NCBI RefSeq assembly: GCF_018326305.1
Contig: NZ_AP023415.1
Location: forward strand, 310,001-374,000
Reading direction: 5' to 3'
Source of the DNA: Vescimonas fastidiosa
GTDB lineage: Bacteria; Bacillota; Clostridia; Oscillospirales; Oscillospiraceae
Length of the DNA stretch: 64,000 nt
Shown here: one piece after another, positions 8,388 through 15,300 of the stretch
Layout of the letters: every line of letters starts with the position of its first letter
How positions within the stretch are numbered: the first letter of the stretch is position 1
The notes under the pieces: generated by a model
What the model saw: the letters and a program-made list of their open reading frames with translations, nothing else
The model's database searches: none
What the model was told of the DNA's origin: nothing
Position numbers and translations under genes: made by a program

Positions 8388-9125
8388 ATGGCAAATCAGA
8401 ATGTTGTTTCCATGAAGGCTCTGCTGGAGGCCGGCGTACACTTCGGTCACCAGACCCGCCGCTGGAACCCCAAGATGGCTCCCTACATCTACACCGAGCG
8501 CAACGGGATCTATATCATCGACCTGCAGAAGACCGTGAAGAAGCTGGAGGAGGCTTACAACTTCGTGCGTGAGCTCAGCGAGTCCGGCCAGAGCCTGCTG
8601 TTTGTGGGCACCAAGAAGCAGGCTCAGGAGGCCATTAAGGACGAGGCCCTGCGCTGCAATATGTACTATGTGAACGCCCGCTGGCTGGGCGGCATGATGA
8701 CCAACTTCAAGACCATGCGTACCCGTGTGGACCGCCTGAACCAGCTCAAGACCATGCAGGCCGACGGCACCTTCGATATGCTGCCCAAGAAGGAAGTTAT
8801 CAAGCACCTGGGCGAGATCGAGAAGCTGGAGAAGTATCTGGGCGGCGTGAAGGAAATGAAGAAGCTGCCCGGCGCTCTGTTCATTGTGGACACCCGCAAG
8901 GAGCGCAACGCCATCGCTGAGGCACACCGCCTGGGCATTCCCGTTGTGGCCATTGCCGATACCAACTGCGATCCCGATGAGATCGACTATCCCATCCCCG
9001 GCAACGATGACGCCATCCGCGCCATCAAGCTGATCTCCTCCGTCATGGCCAATGCCATGATCGAGGGCCGTCAGGGCGAGCAGACCGAAGAGGCTGCCGC
9101 TCCCGCCGAGGAAGCCGCCGAATAA
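8388..9125 (+). CDS. rpsB: 30S ribosomal protein S2
   Basis: Ribosomal protein S2, needed for assembly of the small subunit and binding of S1 or its counterpart. The 245-residue product opens with [29 protein letters not shown] (residues 6-34, the family signature) and includes [12 protein letters not shown] and [24 protein letters not shown]. The start is ATG 8388 behind AAAGGAG, not the earlier in-frame codons at 8250. A glutamate/alanine-rich tail ends the protein. It is followed by a short terminator-like hairpin, then tsf, the usual gene order. Confidence 0.99.
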   Translation: MANQNVVSMKALLEAGVHFGHQTRRWNPKMAPYIYTERNGIYIIDLQKTVKKLEEAYNFVRELSESGQSLLFVGTKKQAQEAIKDEALRCNMYYVNARWLGGMMTNFKTMRTRVDRLNQLKTMQADGTFDMLPKKEVIKHLGEIEKLEKYLGGVKEMKKLPGALFIVDTRKERNAIAEAHRLGIPVVAIADTNCDPDEIDYPIPGNDDAIRAIKLISSVMANAMIEGRQGEQTEEAAAPAEEAAE

Positions 9126-9152
9126 GCTGATTCCTTTTACCGCTGAACCAAC

Positions 9153-9182
9153 GGGGCAGGGCGTGTCCCTGCCCCTTATTTT
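9153..9182 (+). terminator. Hairpin between rpsB and tsf
   Basis: GGGGCAGGG / CCCTGCCCC stem followed by TTATTTT. It may attenuate rather than fully stop transcription into tsf, since no separate promoter for tsf is obvious in the 30 bases that follow. Confidence 0.7.
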
Positions 9183-9210
9183 ATGAATCATTGAACTGGA
9201 GGATATAAAA

Positions 9211-10137
9211 ATGGCTTTTACTGCTGCTGATGTTAAGAACCTGCGTGAAATGACCGGCGTGGGCATGATGGACTGCAAGAAGGCTCTGGTGGAGACTGAC
9301 GGCGATATGGACAAGGCCGTAGAGTACCTGCGCGAGAAGGGCCTGGCCAAGGCCGCTAAGAAGGCCGGCCGCATCGCTGCCGAGGGCATGAGCTATGTGT
9401 GCGTGGAAAACGGCGCTGCTGCCCTGGTGGAGGTGAACTGCGAGACCGACTTCTGCGCCAAGAGCGACGCCTTCGTGGCTTTCGTGAAGGATATTGCCAA
9501 GACCGTTCTGGAGTGCAATCCCGCCGATGTGGATGCACTGATGAACTGCAAGTATGTGGGCACCGATCTGACCGTGGCCGAGACTATGCCCGAGAAGGTT
9601 ATGTCCATCGGTGAGAACCTGCAGATCCGCCGCTTTGTCCGTGTGGACACCAACACCTCCGTGGGTTATGTCCATGCCGGCGGCAAGATCGGCGTGCTGG
9701 TGAATCTGGCGGTGGAGGGCGGCATCGACGCCACCGAGATCGGCAAGAATGTTGCCATGCAGATCGCGGCCCTGAATCCCCGCTTCTGGGATAAGTCCCA
9801 GGTGAGCCAGGAGGTGCTGGACGAGGAGAAGAAGGTGGCCCTGGCTCTCATGGATCAGGATCCCAAGATGGCCTCCAAGCCCGCACAGGTCAAGGAGAAG
9901 ATCGTCATGGGCAAGATGAACAAGTTCTATCAGGAGAACTGCCTACTGCAGCAGGAGTTCGTCCGGGGTGACCTGTTCACCGGCTCCGTAGAGGGCTACA
10001 TCGCCGACGCAGCCAAGAAGCTGGGCGGCTCCGTGAAGTTTGTGAACGCTGTGCGCTTCGCCACCGGCGAGGGCATCGAGAAGAAGCAGGAGGACTTCGC
10101 CGCTGAGGTCGCTGCCCAGATGAACATGGGCAAGTAA
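9211..10137 (+). CDS. tsf: Translation elongation factor Ts
   Basis: Exchanges GDP for GTP on EF-Tu. The 308-residue product has the N-terminal UBA-like motif LREMTGVGMMDCKKAL, the core ENGAAALVEVNCETDFCAKSDAF that contacts EF-Tu, and a full C-terminal dimerisation-type domain. ATG 9211 is preceded by GGAGG. It ends with a compact terminator. Confidence 0.99.
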   Translation: MAFTAADVKNLREMTGVGMMDCKKALVETDGDMDKAVEYLREKGLAKAAKKAGRIAAEGMSYVCVENGAAALVEVNCETDFCAKSDAFVAFVKDIAKTVLECNPADVDALMNCKYVGTDLTVAETMPEKVMSIGENLQIRRFVRVDTNTSVGYVHAGGKIGVLVNLAVEGGIDATEIGKNVAMQIAALNPRFWDKSQVSQEVLDEEKKVALALMDQDPKMASKPAQVKEKIVMGKMNKFYQENCLLQQEFVRGDLFTGSVEGYIADAAKKLGGSVKFVNAVRFATGEGIEKKQEDFAAEVAAQMNMGK

Positions 10138-10160
10138 TTCTTGCTATAATACAAATTGAA

Positions 10161-10191
10161 AGGACGGTTCCGAGAGGGACCGTCCTTTTTA
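10161..10191 (+). terminator. Terminator of tsf
   Basis: GGACGGT...ACCGTCC hairpin with TTTTT. Confidence 0.9.
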
Positions 10192-10364
10192 AGACTGGCG
10201 AAAATTCCTGCGGAATTTTCTGCCAAAAGGCTTGCAGTCTGCCGCCTGCGGGCGGCAAACTCTGCGAGTTTTTCTGTTAACAAATGAATCCTGTCATTCC
10301 GAGGGAGCGAAACGACCGTGAGAGTCCGTATTCTCCCTCGAAATGACAGGTTTTTTGCGCTTTA
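10190..10364. repeat. Intergenic hairpin cluster, including a REP-like inverted repeat
   Basis: No gene. The stretch holds a series of small palindromes (AAAATTCC/GGAATTTT, GCCGCC/GGCGGC, AACTC/GAGTT) and then an 18-base imperfect inverted repeat (arms 10290-10307 and 10333-10350, CCTGTCATTCCGAGGGAG and its near complement) around GAAACGACCGTGAGAGTCC. The second arm is followed by TTTTTT. It lies between convergent tsf and mocA and may be a bidirectional terminator or a dispersed repeat. Confidence 0.6.
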
Positions 10365-10931
10365 TCATAGCTTCTCCAGCTGCTCCGGGGTGTCGATGTC
10401 GATGAGCTGGGAGGAGGGGACATCCAGGAGCAGCAGATCGTCTTCATGGGCCAGGATCACCGAGCGGCCGCCGCAGTCACCGGTGAGGGCCATCAGCTCC
10501 GGAAAGAAGCGGGCAGGGAAGAGGCAGGGGTTTCCCCGACGACCGTTATGGCCCAGGCCCACGATACGGTCCGGGTGGGCGGCGGCAAAGTCCAAAAGCC
10601 GAGACACCGTCTCCTTTTGCAGCTTGGGTTGGTCCGCTACCAGAAAAAGCACCGCATCGCAGTCCTCCAGGGCCGCCAGACCAATGCGTATAGACTCGCT
10701 CTGTCCCCGCTCCGGGTGGGGATTGTGCAGGGGGGTGAAGCCGTATTTTTCCGCCGGTGCCGCCACCTGGGGGTACTGGGTCACTACCACCACCCGGTCC
10801 AGCTTATCTGCGGGAATAGTAGAAAGGGCACGGTCTATCAGCGTTTCCCCGCACCCCAGCTCCGCCGTCAGCTTGTTTCCGCCAAAGCGGTGGCCAAAGC
10901 CCGCGGCCATTAAAACACATCCGATTTTCAT
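10365..10931 (-). CDS. mocA: Molybdenum cofactor cytidylyltransferase (MocA-like)
   Basis: Nucleotidyltransferase expected to convert Mo-molybdopterin to the cytosine dinucleotide form used by xanthine-dehydrogenase-type enzymes. The 188-residue product has the NTP_transf_3 N terminus VLMAAGFGHRFGGNKL, the QSESIRIGL stretch, FLVADQPKL (metal-binding Asp) and GRRGNPCLFPARF. The frame is open to 11003, but ATG 10931 has AAGGAG upstream and begins the conserved sequence. It is divergent from the molybdenum hydroxylase operon. A role in selenium-dependent hydroxylase maturation is also possible for this family. Confidence 0.88.
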   Translation of the reverse strand: MKIGCVLMAAGFGHRFGGNKLTAELGCGETLIDRALSTIPADKLDRVVVVTQYPQVAAPAEKYGFTPLHNPHPERGQSESIRIGLAALEDCDAVLFLVADQPKLQKETVSRLLDFAAAHPDRIVGLGHNGRRGNPCLFPARFFPELMALTGDCGGRSVILAHEDDLLLLDVPSSQLIDIDTPEQLEKL

Positions 10932-10951
10932 AGGCAACACTCCTTTTCCGT

Positions 10952-10981
10952 AGTATACCCAAATTTCCTCTTTCCTGTCAA
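10952..10981 (-). promoter_or_regulatory. Promoter of mocA
   Basis: Minus strand -35 TTGACA and -10 TATACT with 18-base spacing, about 20 bases before the mocA start. Confidence 0.7.
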
Positions 10982-11022
10982 CGGAATGTATCATTATTTG
11001 CAAAATAGAATCACGGTGTCCC

Positions 11023-11051
11023 TTTTCAAAAGGCGTTTTTTATGGTACAAT
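11023..11051 (+). promoter_or_regulatory. Promoter of the xanthine dehydrogenase operon
   Basis: -10 TACAAT with a weak -35 TTTTCA at 17 bases. The weak -35 may mean an activator is involved. It is divergent from the mocA promoter in a 180-base gap. Confidence 0.5.
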
Positions 11052-11113
11052 GCATGATGGTAATATGTAATTAATATATCCTTTTATAAAAAATGCATAA
11101 GGGAGGCTATACA

Positions 11114-13255
11114 ATGCCAGCAACGAAAATCGGCGACAAGGTCATCCGCGTGGATGCCATCGAAAAAGCCCGGGGCGAGGCAACCTATGTCTGCGACATG
11201 ACCCTGCCGGATATGCAGTACGCCTACATGGTCCGCTCCACGGTCCCCAGAGGCACCATCGACGCCATCCACCTGCCGGAAATGCCCGAGGGGTATTATT
11301 TTATTTCCGCCAAGGATATTCCCGCCCAGGGGAAGAACGAGCTGTGGATGATCCTGAAGGACTGGCGCTGCTTTGCTGAGGATTATGTGCTGTATGTGGG
11401 TGAGACCATCGGCCTGGTGGTGGGCCCCGACCGGACTGTCCTGAAGGACCTGCGAGATCAGATCAAGATCGACTATACCGAGCAGACCCCTGCCGTGACC
11501 ATCGATGAGGGCATCAGCAGTGTGGGAGGCCCCATGTTCCCGGAGAAGGGCAGCAATGTCATGTGCGAGCTGTTCTGCCAGAAGGGCAGGCCCATGGAGG
11601 AGGTTTTCGCTGAGGCGGACGAGATCTTTGAGGAGACCCTGACCACCCCTTACCAGGAGCATGTCCACCTGGAGACCAACAGCGCCATTGCCGACTATGA
11701 GGATGGGAAGTTCGTGTTCTACGCTTCGGCGCAGTGCCCGTTCTACATCCGCAAGTCCATTGCCGGTCTGCTGGATATTCCCTATGACGACATTATCATT
11801 CGCCAGTGTACCACCGGCGGCGCCTTCGGCGGCAAGGAGCATTTCCCGGATGTGCTCTGCGGAGCGCTGCTCATTGCGGAAAACAAGATCCGCAAGCCCA
11901 TCAAGATGGTTTTCGACCGGGAGGAGGACACCCAGTTCAGCGTGAAGCGCCATCCCTCCAAGTGTATCTACAAGACCGCTGTGAAAAACGGCGAGATCAT
12001 CGGCACCGAGGGCCATATCTACTACAACTGCGGCGCCTACCTCTCCTCTTCCTTCGTGGTGCTGCAGCGGGGCGTGTTCCATGCCAACGGTGTATATACT
12101 ATCCCCAACACCTATCTCAAGGGTGAGGGCATCGGCACCAATACCTTCCCCACCTGCGCGTTCCGAGGATTCGGTGCGCCCCAGACTCTGTTCTGCTTCG
12201 AGACCCACCTGACCCACTTGGCCCACCATCTGGGCGTGGATCCTCTGGCGTTCAAGATGCGGTACCTGGCCAAGAAGGGCGACGAGACCACCACCAACGG
12301 CCACATCATCGAGGATGTGAAGCTGCCGGAGATGATCGATGTCATCACGAAGGAATCTGACTACTGGAATAAGATCAAGGAATATAAGCCCGGCTGCGGA
12401 CGGGGCATCGGCGTAGCACTTTATAACCACGGCGACGCTTTCACCGGCAACGGCGAGCAGGCCATTATCAAGGGCCACGCCCGGCTGACCAAAACCGGCG
12501 ACAAGGTGGAGATTTTCGTGGGCTCCACGGAGATGGGTCAGGGCTTCCGCACCACCCTGCGCAAGATCTGCGCCGCCACCCTGGGCATTTCCATGGACAA
12601 TATTGAGTATAAGAATCCCGATACCTCCAAGGTGGTGGATTCCGGCCCCACCGCCGCTTCCCGGTCTACGATGGTCGTGGGCCGTCTGGTGGAGCGGGCC
12701 GCGCTGGAGATGAAGGAGCGCTGGAACGAGGGCGATTTCTCCACCGAGGTGGAGTATGAGCATCCCGAGGGCTACCCCTGGGATCAAGCCACCTTCCGGG
12801 GCGATGCATACCTGGGCTACGGCTGGGGGGCTGTGATCGTGGAGGTGGAGGTGGACAAGCTCACCAATGAGGTCAAGACCCTGGGTGTGTGGTCCTCCCA
12901 TGAGATCGGCAAGGCCATTGACGAGCTCATCGTTCACGGCCAGGTCAACGGCGGAATCCTGCAGTCTCTGGGTTACGGCTCCATGGAAAAGCTGGAAAAT
13001 AAGAAGGGCTATTTCAAACAAAAGAGTATGTCCGACTATGTTATTCCCACCTCCATGGACTTCCCCAAGCAGTTCTGTCACATTCAGGAAAATCCTTATC
13101 CCTGGGGCCCCTACGGAGCCAAGGGTATGGGCGAGCTGGTGTTCAACGGCGCATCTGCGGCCTATGTGGATGCGGTGGAGCGGGCCTTGAACTGCAAGTT
13201 TACTTCCATCCCCATTCCTGCTGAAGATATTGAGGAGGCGCTGAAGAATGTATAA
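11114..13255 (+). CDS. xdhA: Xanthine dehydrogenase-type molybdenum-binding subunit
   Basis: Catalytic large subunit of a molybdenum hydroxylase, probably purine-directed. The 713-residue product contains the Mo-pterin motifs TTGGAFGGKE, CAFRGFGAPQ, GSTEMGQGFRTTL and the C-terminal GAKGMGELVFNG, which holds the catalytic Glu of the family. I take ATG 11114 (MPATKIG), which has AAGGGAGG upstream, instead of the codon at 11093. It is followed, with overlap, by the iron-sulfur and FAD subunits, giving a complete three-subunit enzyme. The exact substrate cannot be fixed: xanthine, hypoxanthine or another N-heterocycle are possible. Confidence 0.9.
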   Translation: MPATKIGDKVIRVDAIEKARGEATYVCDMTLPDMQYAYMVRSTVPRGTIDAIHLPEMPEGYYFISAKDIPAQGKNELWMILKDWRCFAEDYVLYVGETIGLVVGPDRTVLKDLRDQIKIDYTEQTPAVTIDEGISSVGGPMFPEKGSNVMCELFCQKGRPMEEVFAEADEIFEETLTTPYQEHVHLETNSAIADYEDGKFVFYASAQCPFYIRKSIAGLLDIPYDDIIIRQCTTGGAFGGKEHFPDVLCGALLIAENKIRKPIKMVFDREEDTQFSVKRHPSKCIYKTAVKNGEIIGTEGHIYYNCGAYLSSSFVVLQRGVFHANGVYTIPNTYLKGEGIGTNTFPTCAFRGFGAPQTLFCFETHLTHLAHHLGVDPLAFKMRYLAKKGDETTTNGHIIEDVKLPEMIDVITKESDYWNKIKEYKPGCGRGIGVALYNHGDAFTGNGEQAIIKGHARLTKTGDKVEIFVGSTEMGQGFRTTLRKICAATLGISMDNIEYKNPDTSKVVDSGPTAASRSTMVVGRLVERAALEMKERWNEGDFSTEVEYEHPEGYPWDQATFRGDAYLGYGWGAVIVEVEVDKLTNEVKTLGVWSSHEIGKAIDELIVHGQVNGGILQSLGYGSMEKLENKKGYFKQKSMSDYVIPTSMDFPKQFCHIQENPYPWGPYGAKGMGELVFNGASAAYVDAVERALNCKFTSIPIPAEDIEEALKNV

Positions 13256-13730
13256 CGATGTTCGATTTACGCTGAACGGCAAGCCTGTGGTCTACACCGG
13301 TAACCCCCTGCGGCGGCTGCTGGATGTGCTGCGGGAGGACTACGGTCTCACCGGCAGTAAGGAGGGCTGCGGCGAGGGTGAGTGCGGCGCCTGCTCCATC
13401 ATTAAAAACGGCAAGCTGGTGACCCCCTGCATCATCCCCGTAGGCGCTATTCAGGGAGCTGAGCTGCTGACCATTGAGGGTATCCGCGACACCGAAAAGG
13501 GTAAGTGCATCATCGAGGCCTATGCCGAGGGCGGCGCCGTGCAGTGCGGCTTCTGCATCCCGGGCATGGTAATGGCCACCTATGTGCTGCTCAATGAGAA
13601 CCCCGACCCCACAGAGGACGAAATCCGCCTGGGCATCAGCGGAAACCTCTGCCGCTGCACCGGCTATGACCTGATCGTGGAGTCTATCCATCTGGCCGCC
13701 GAGAAAGGAGCTGCATTATGGAAGAAGTAA
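13248..13730 (+). CDS. xdhC: Xanthine dehydrogenase-type 2Fe-2S subunit
   Basis: Electron-transfer subunit with two [2Fe-2S] clusters. The 160-residue product has the plant-ferredoxin cluster ligands Cys41, Cys46, Cys49 and Cys61 (motif GCGEGECGAC) and the second, helical-domain cluster ligands Cys100, Cys103, Cys135 and Cys137 (QCGFC...CRCTGY). All eight are intact, in contrast to the XdhD-type protein downstream. It overlaps the molybdenum subunit by eight bases and the FAD subunit by 13, so translation is coupled. Confidence 0.96.
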   Translation: MYNDVRFTLNGKPVVYTGNPLRRLLDVLREDYGLTGSKEGCGEGECGACSIIKNGKLVTPCIIPVGAIQGAELLTIEGIRDTEKGKCIIEAYAEGGAVQCGFCIPGMVMATYVLLNENPDPTEDEIRLGISGNLCRCTGYDLIVESIHLAAEKGAALWKK

Positions 13731-14587
13731 AATGCTATATGCCGCAAACCCTGGCCGAAGCCCTGCAAATTCGTAAGGAGACCGGGGCCCAGCCCCTGGC
13801 GGGCGGCTCTGACCTGATGGTGGCCAACAGCCGCGGCGCGGGTATCGTGCCGGGCTTTAAGAAGCCGATACTGATTATCTCCAACCTGCCGGAGCTGAAG
13901 GGCATCCGTCGGCTGGACGACGGCACCGTGGAGATCGGCGCTCTGTCTACCTCCTGGGAAATTCACACCTCACCTGTGACCCATCCGCTGCTGAAGGATG
14001 CCGCTTCCCGCATGGGAGCTGTGGCCCTGCGCAACAGTGCCACCATCGGCGGCAACATCGGCAACGCTTCTCCCAAGGGTGATATGCCGCAGCCGCTGAT
14101 CCTGCTGGACGCGGAGGTGGTGCTGCAGAGCGTGGACGGCGAGCGGCGGATGAAAGTGGATGATTTCATCATCAAGACCAAGGTCACCGCCATCCGGGGC
14201 GACGAGCTTATCACCAAGGTGGTCATCCCGCCCCAGGAGTTTACGCATATTTTCTTCCGAAAAATCGGTATGCGCCGCTCAAACGCTATCTCTAAGCTGA
14301 CCCTTTCCGCTGCCGCCAATATCCGGGACGGCATAGTGGCGGATTTCCGGGCCTCCTCCGGCGCTGCCGGCCCCAAGGTGGAGCGCAGCCGTGCGGTGGA
14401 GAGCTTGCTCATCGGACATGAGGTGGCGGAGCTTCCCGCCTTGAAGGGCGCATTTCTGGACGCCTGGTGCAACGATGTCATCGCGCCCCACGCTATGCCC
14501 GAGTACCGCCGCAACGCCACCCGGCGTATGCTGGAGTATTTTATCGATGCCCTGGTGGCCGGTCACCCGGAAGGCCGGGTAGAATAA
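13718..14587 (+). CDS. xdhB: Xanthine dehydrogenase-type FAD-binding subunit
   Basis: FAD subunit that passes electrons from the iron-sulfur subunit to an acceptor such as NAD+. The 289-residue product shows the two FAD-contact motifs of the family: PLAGGSDLMV near residue 26 and ATIGGNIGNASPKGDMP near 110. The C-terminal CO_deh_flav_C domain is complete. It overlaps the previous gene. Confidence 0.93.
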   Translation: MEEVKCYMPQTLAEALQIRKETGAQPLAGGSDLMVANSRGAGIVPGFKKPILIISNLPELKGIRRLDDGTVEIGALSTSWEIHTSPVTHPLLKDAASRMGAVALRNSATIGGNIGNASPKGDMPQPLILLDAEVVLQSVDGERRMKVDDFIIKTKVTAIRGDELITKVVIPPQEFTHIFFRKIGMRRSNAISKLTLSAAANIRDGIVADFRASSGAAGPKVERSRAVESLLIGHEVAELPALKGAFLDAWCNDVIAPHAMPEYRRNATRRMLEYFIDALVAGHPEGRVE

Positions 14588-14602
14588 GCAGGAGGAATGA
14601 AC

Positions 14603-15295
14603 ATGATCTATCATCCCACAACCCCGCTGGAGGCCGTGACGATGCGCAAGCAGAATGCTGATACCGCCGTGTATCTGGCCGGCGGCACCGACGACCTGCG
14701 CCTGAACGGAAGCGCCCAGGGAAAGGATCTCATTGATATTAACGGCCTGGGTCTGGACGATATTTTCGTGCAGGACGGCAAGCTCTACATCGGCGCCCGC
14801 TGCACCTTTAATCAGATCATCGAGAGTGACCTGGTGCCGGAGTTTATCAGGGAGGCCGCCCGTTTCTGCGCATCCTTCACCAAGCGCAACAGTGCCACCG
14901 TAGGCGGCAACATCGGCCTGCGCCGCCAGGATAGCTACCTGGCTGCGGCCCTGACGGCGGCGGATGCGGTGCTCAAGTCCATCACACCTCACGGCGAGGA
15001 GATGAAGCCCATCGGCGAGTACCTGCAGAGTGGCTGCAAGCGGCTTATCGAGTATGTGGTGCTGGACGCAGACCGTACCGGCTGGGTCAAGCGCTTCACC
15101 AACACCACCTCCAGCCATGCGGCTGTGACGGCGGCGGTGTCCGGGGGTATTTATGCCCTCAGCGTCTCCGGCAGTGACTTTGTCTATGGCACCACGCCGG
15201 ACCTGGCGGATTCCATGGAATTCACCGACGATATTTCCGGCAGCGCTGCCTATAAGAAGTACCTGGCAAAGATCGTATTTACACTGGGGAGGTAA
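14603..15295 (+). CDS. Second FAD-binding subunit of a molybdenum hydroxylase (YgfM-like)
   Basis: 230-residue FAD-binding protein. It has YLAGGTDDLRLNG and NSATVGGNIGLRRQDSYLAAAL. The second motif lacks the usual GNIxxASPxGD ending (it reads GLRRQD), as in the FAD proteins paired with XdhD-type enzymes. ATG 14603 is chosen over ATG 14597, because the AGGAGG ribosome site lies too close to the latter. By position and type it looks like the partner of the XdhD-like gene downstream (the ygfM-xdhD pair known from Escherichia coli), next to a separate canonical three-subunit enzyme. Confidence 0.85.
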   Translation: MIYHPTTPLEAVTMRKQNADTAVYLAGGTDDLRLNGSAQGKDLIDINGLGLDDIFVQDGKLYIGARCTFNQIIESDLVPEFIREAARFCASFTKRNSATVGGNIGLRRQDSYLAAALTAADAVLKSITPHGEEMKPIGEYLQSGCKRLIEYVVLDADRTGWVKRFTNTTSSHAAVTAAVSGGIYALSVSGSDFVYGTTPDLADSMEFTDDISGSAAYKKYLAKIVFTLGR

Positions 15296-15300
15296 GGCAA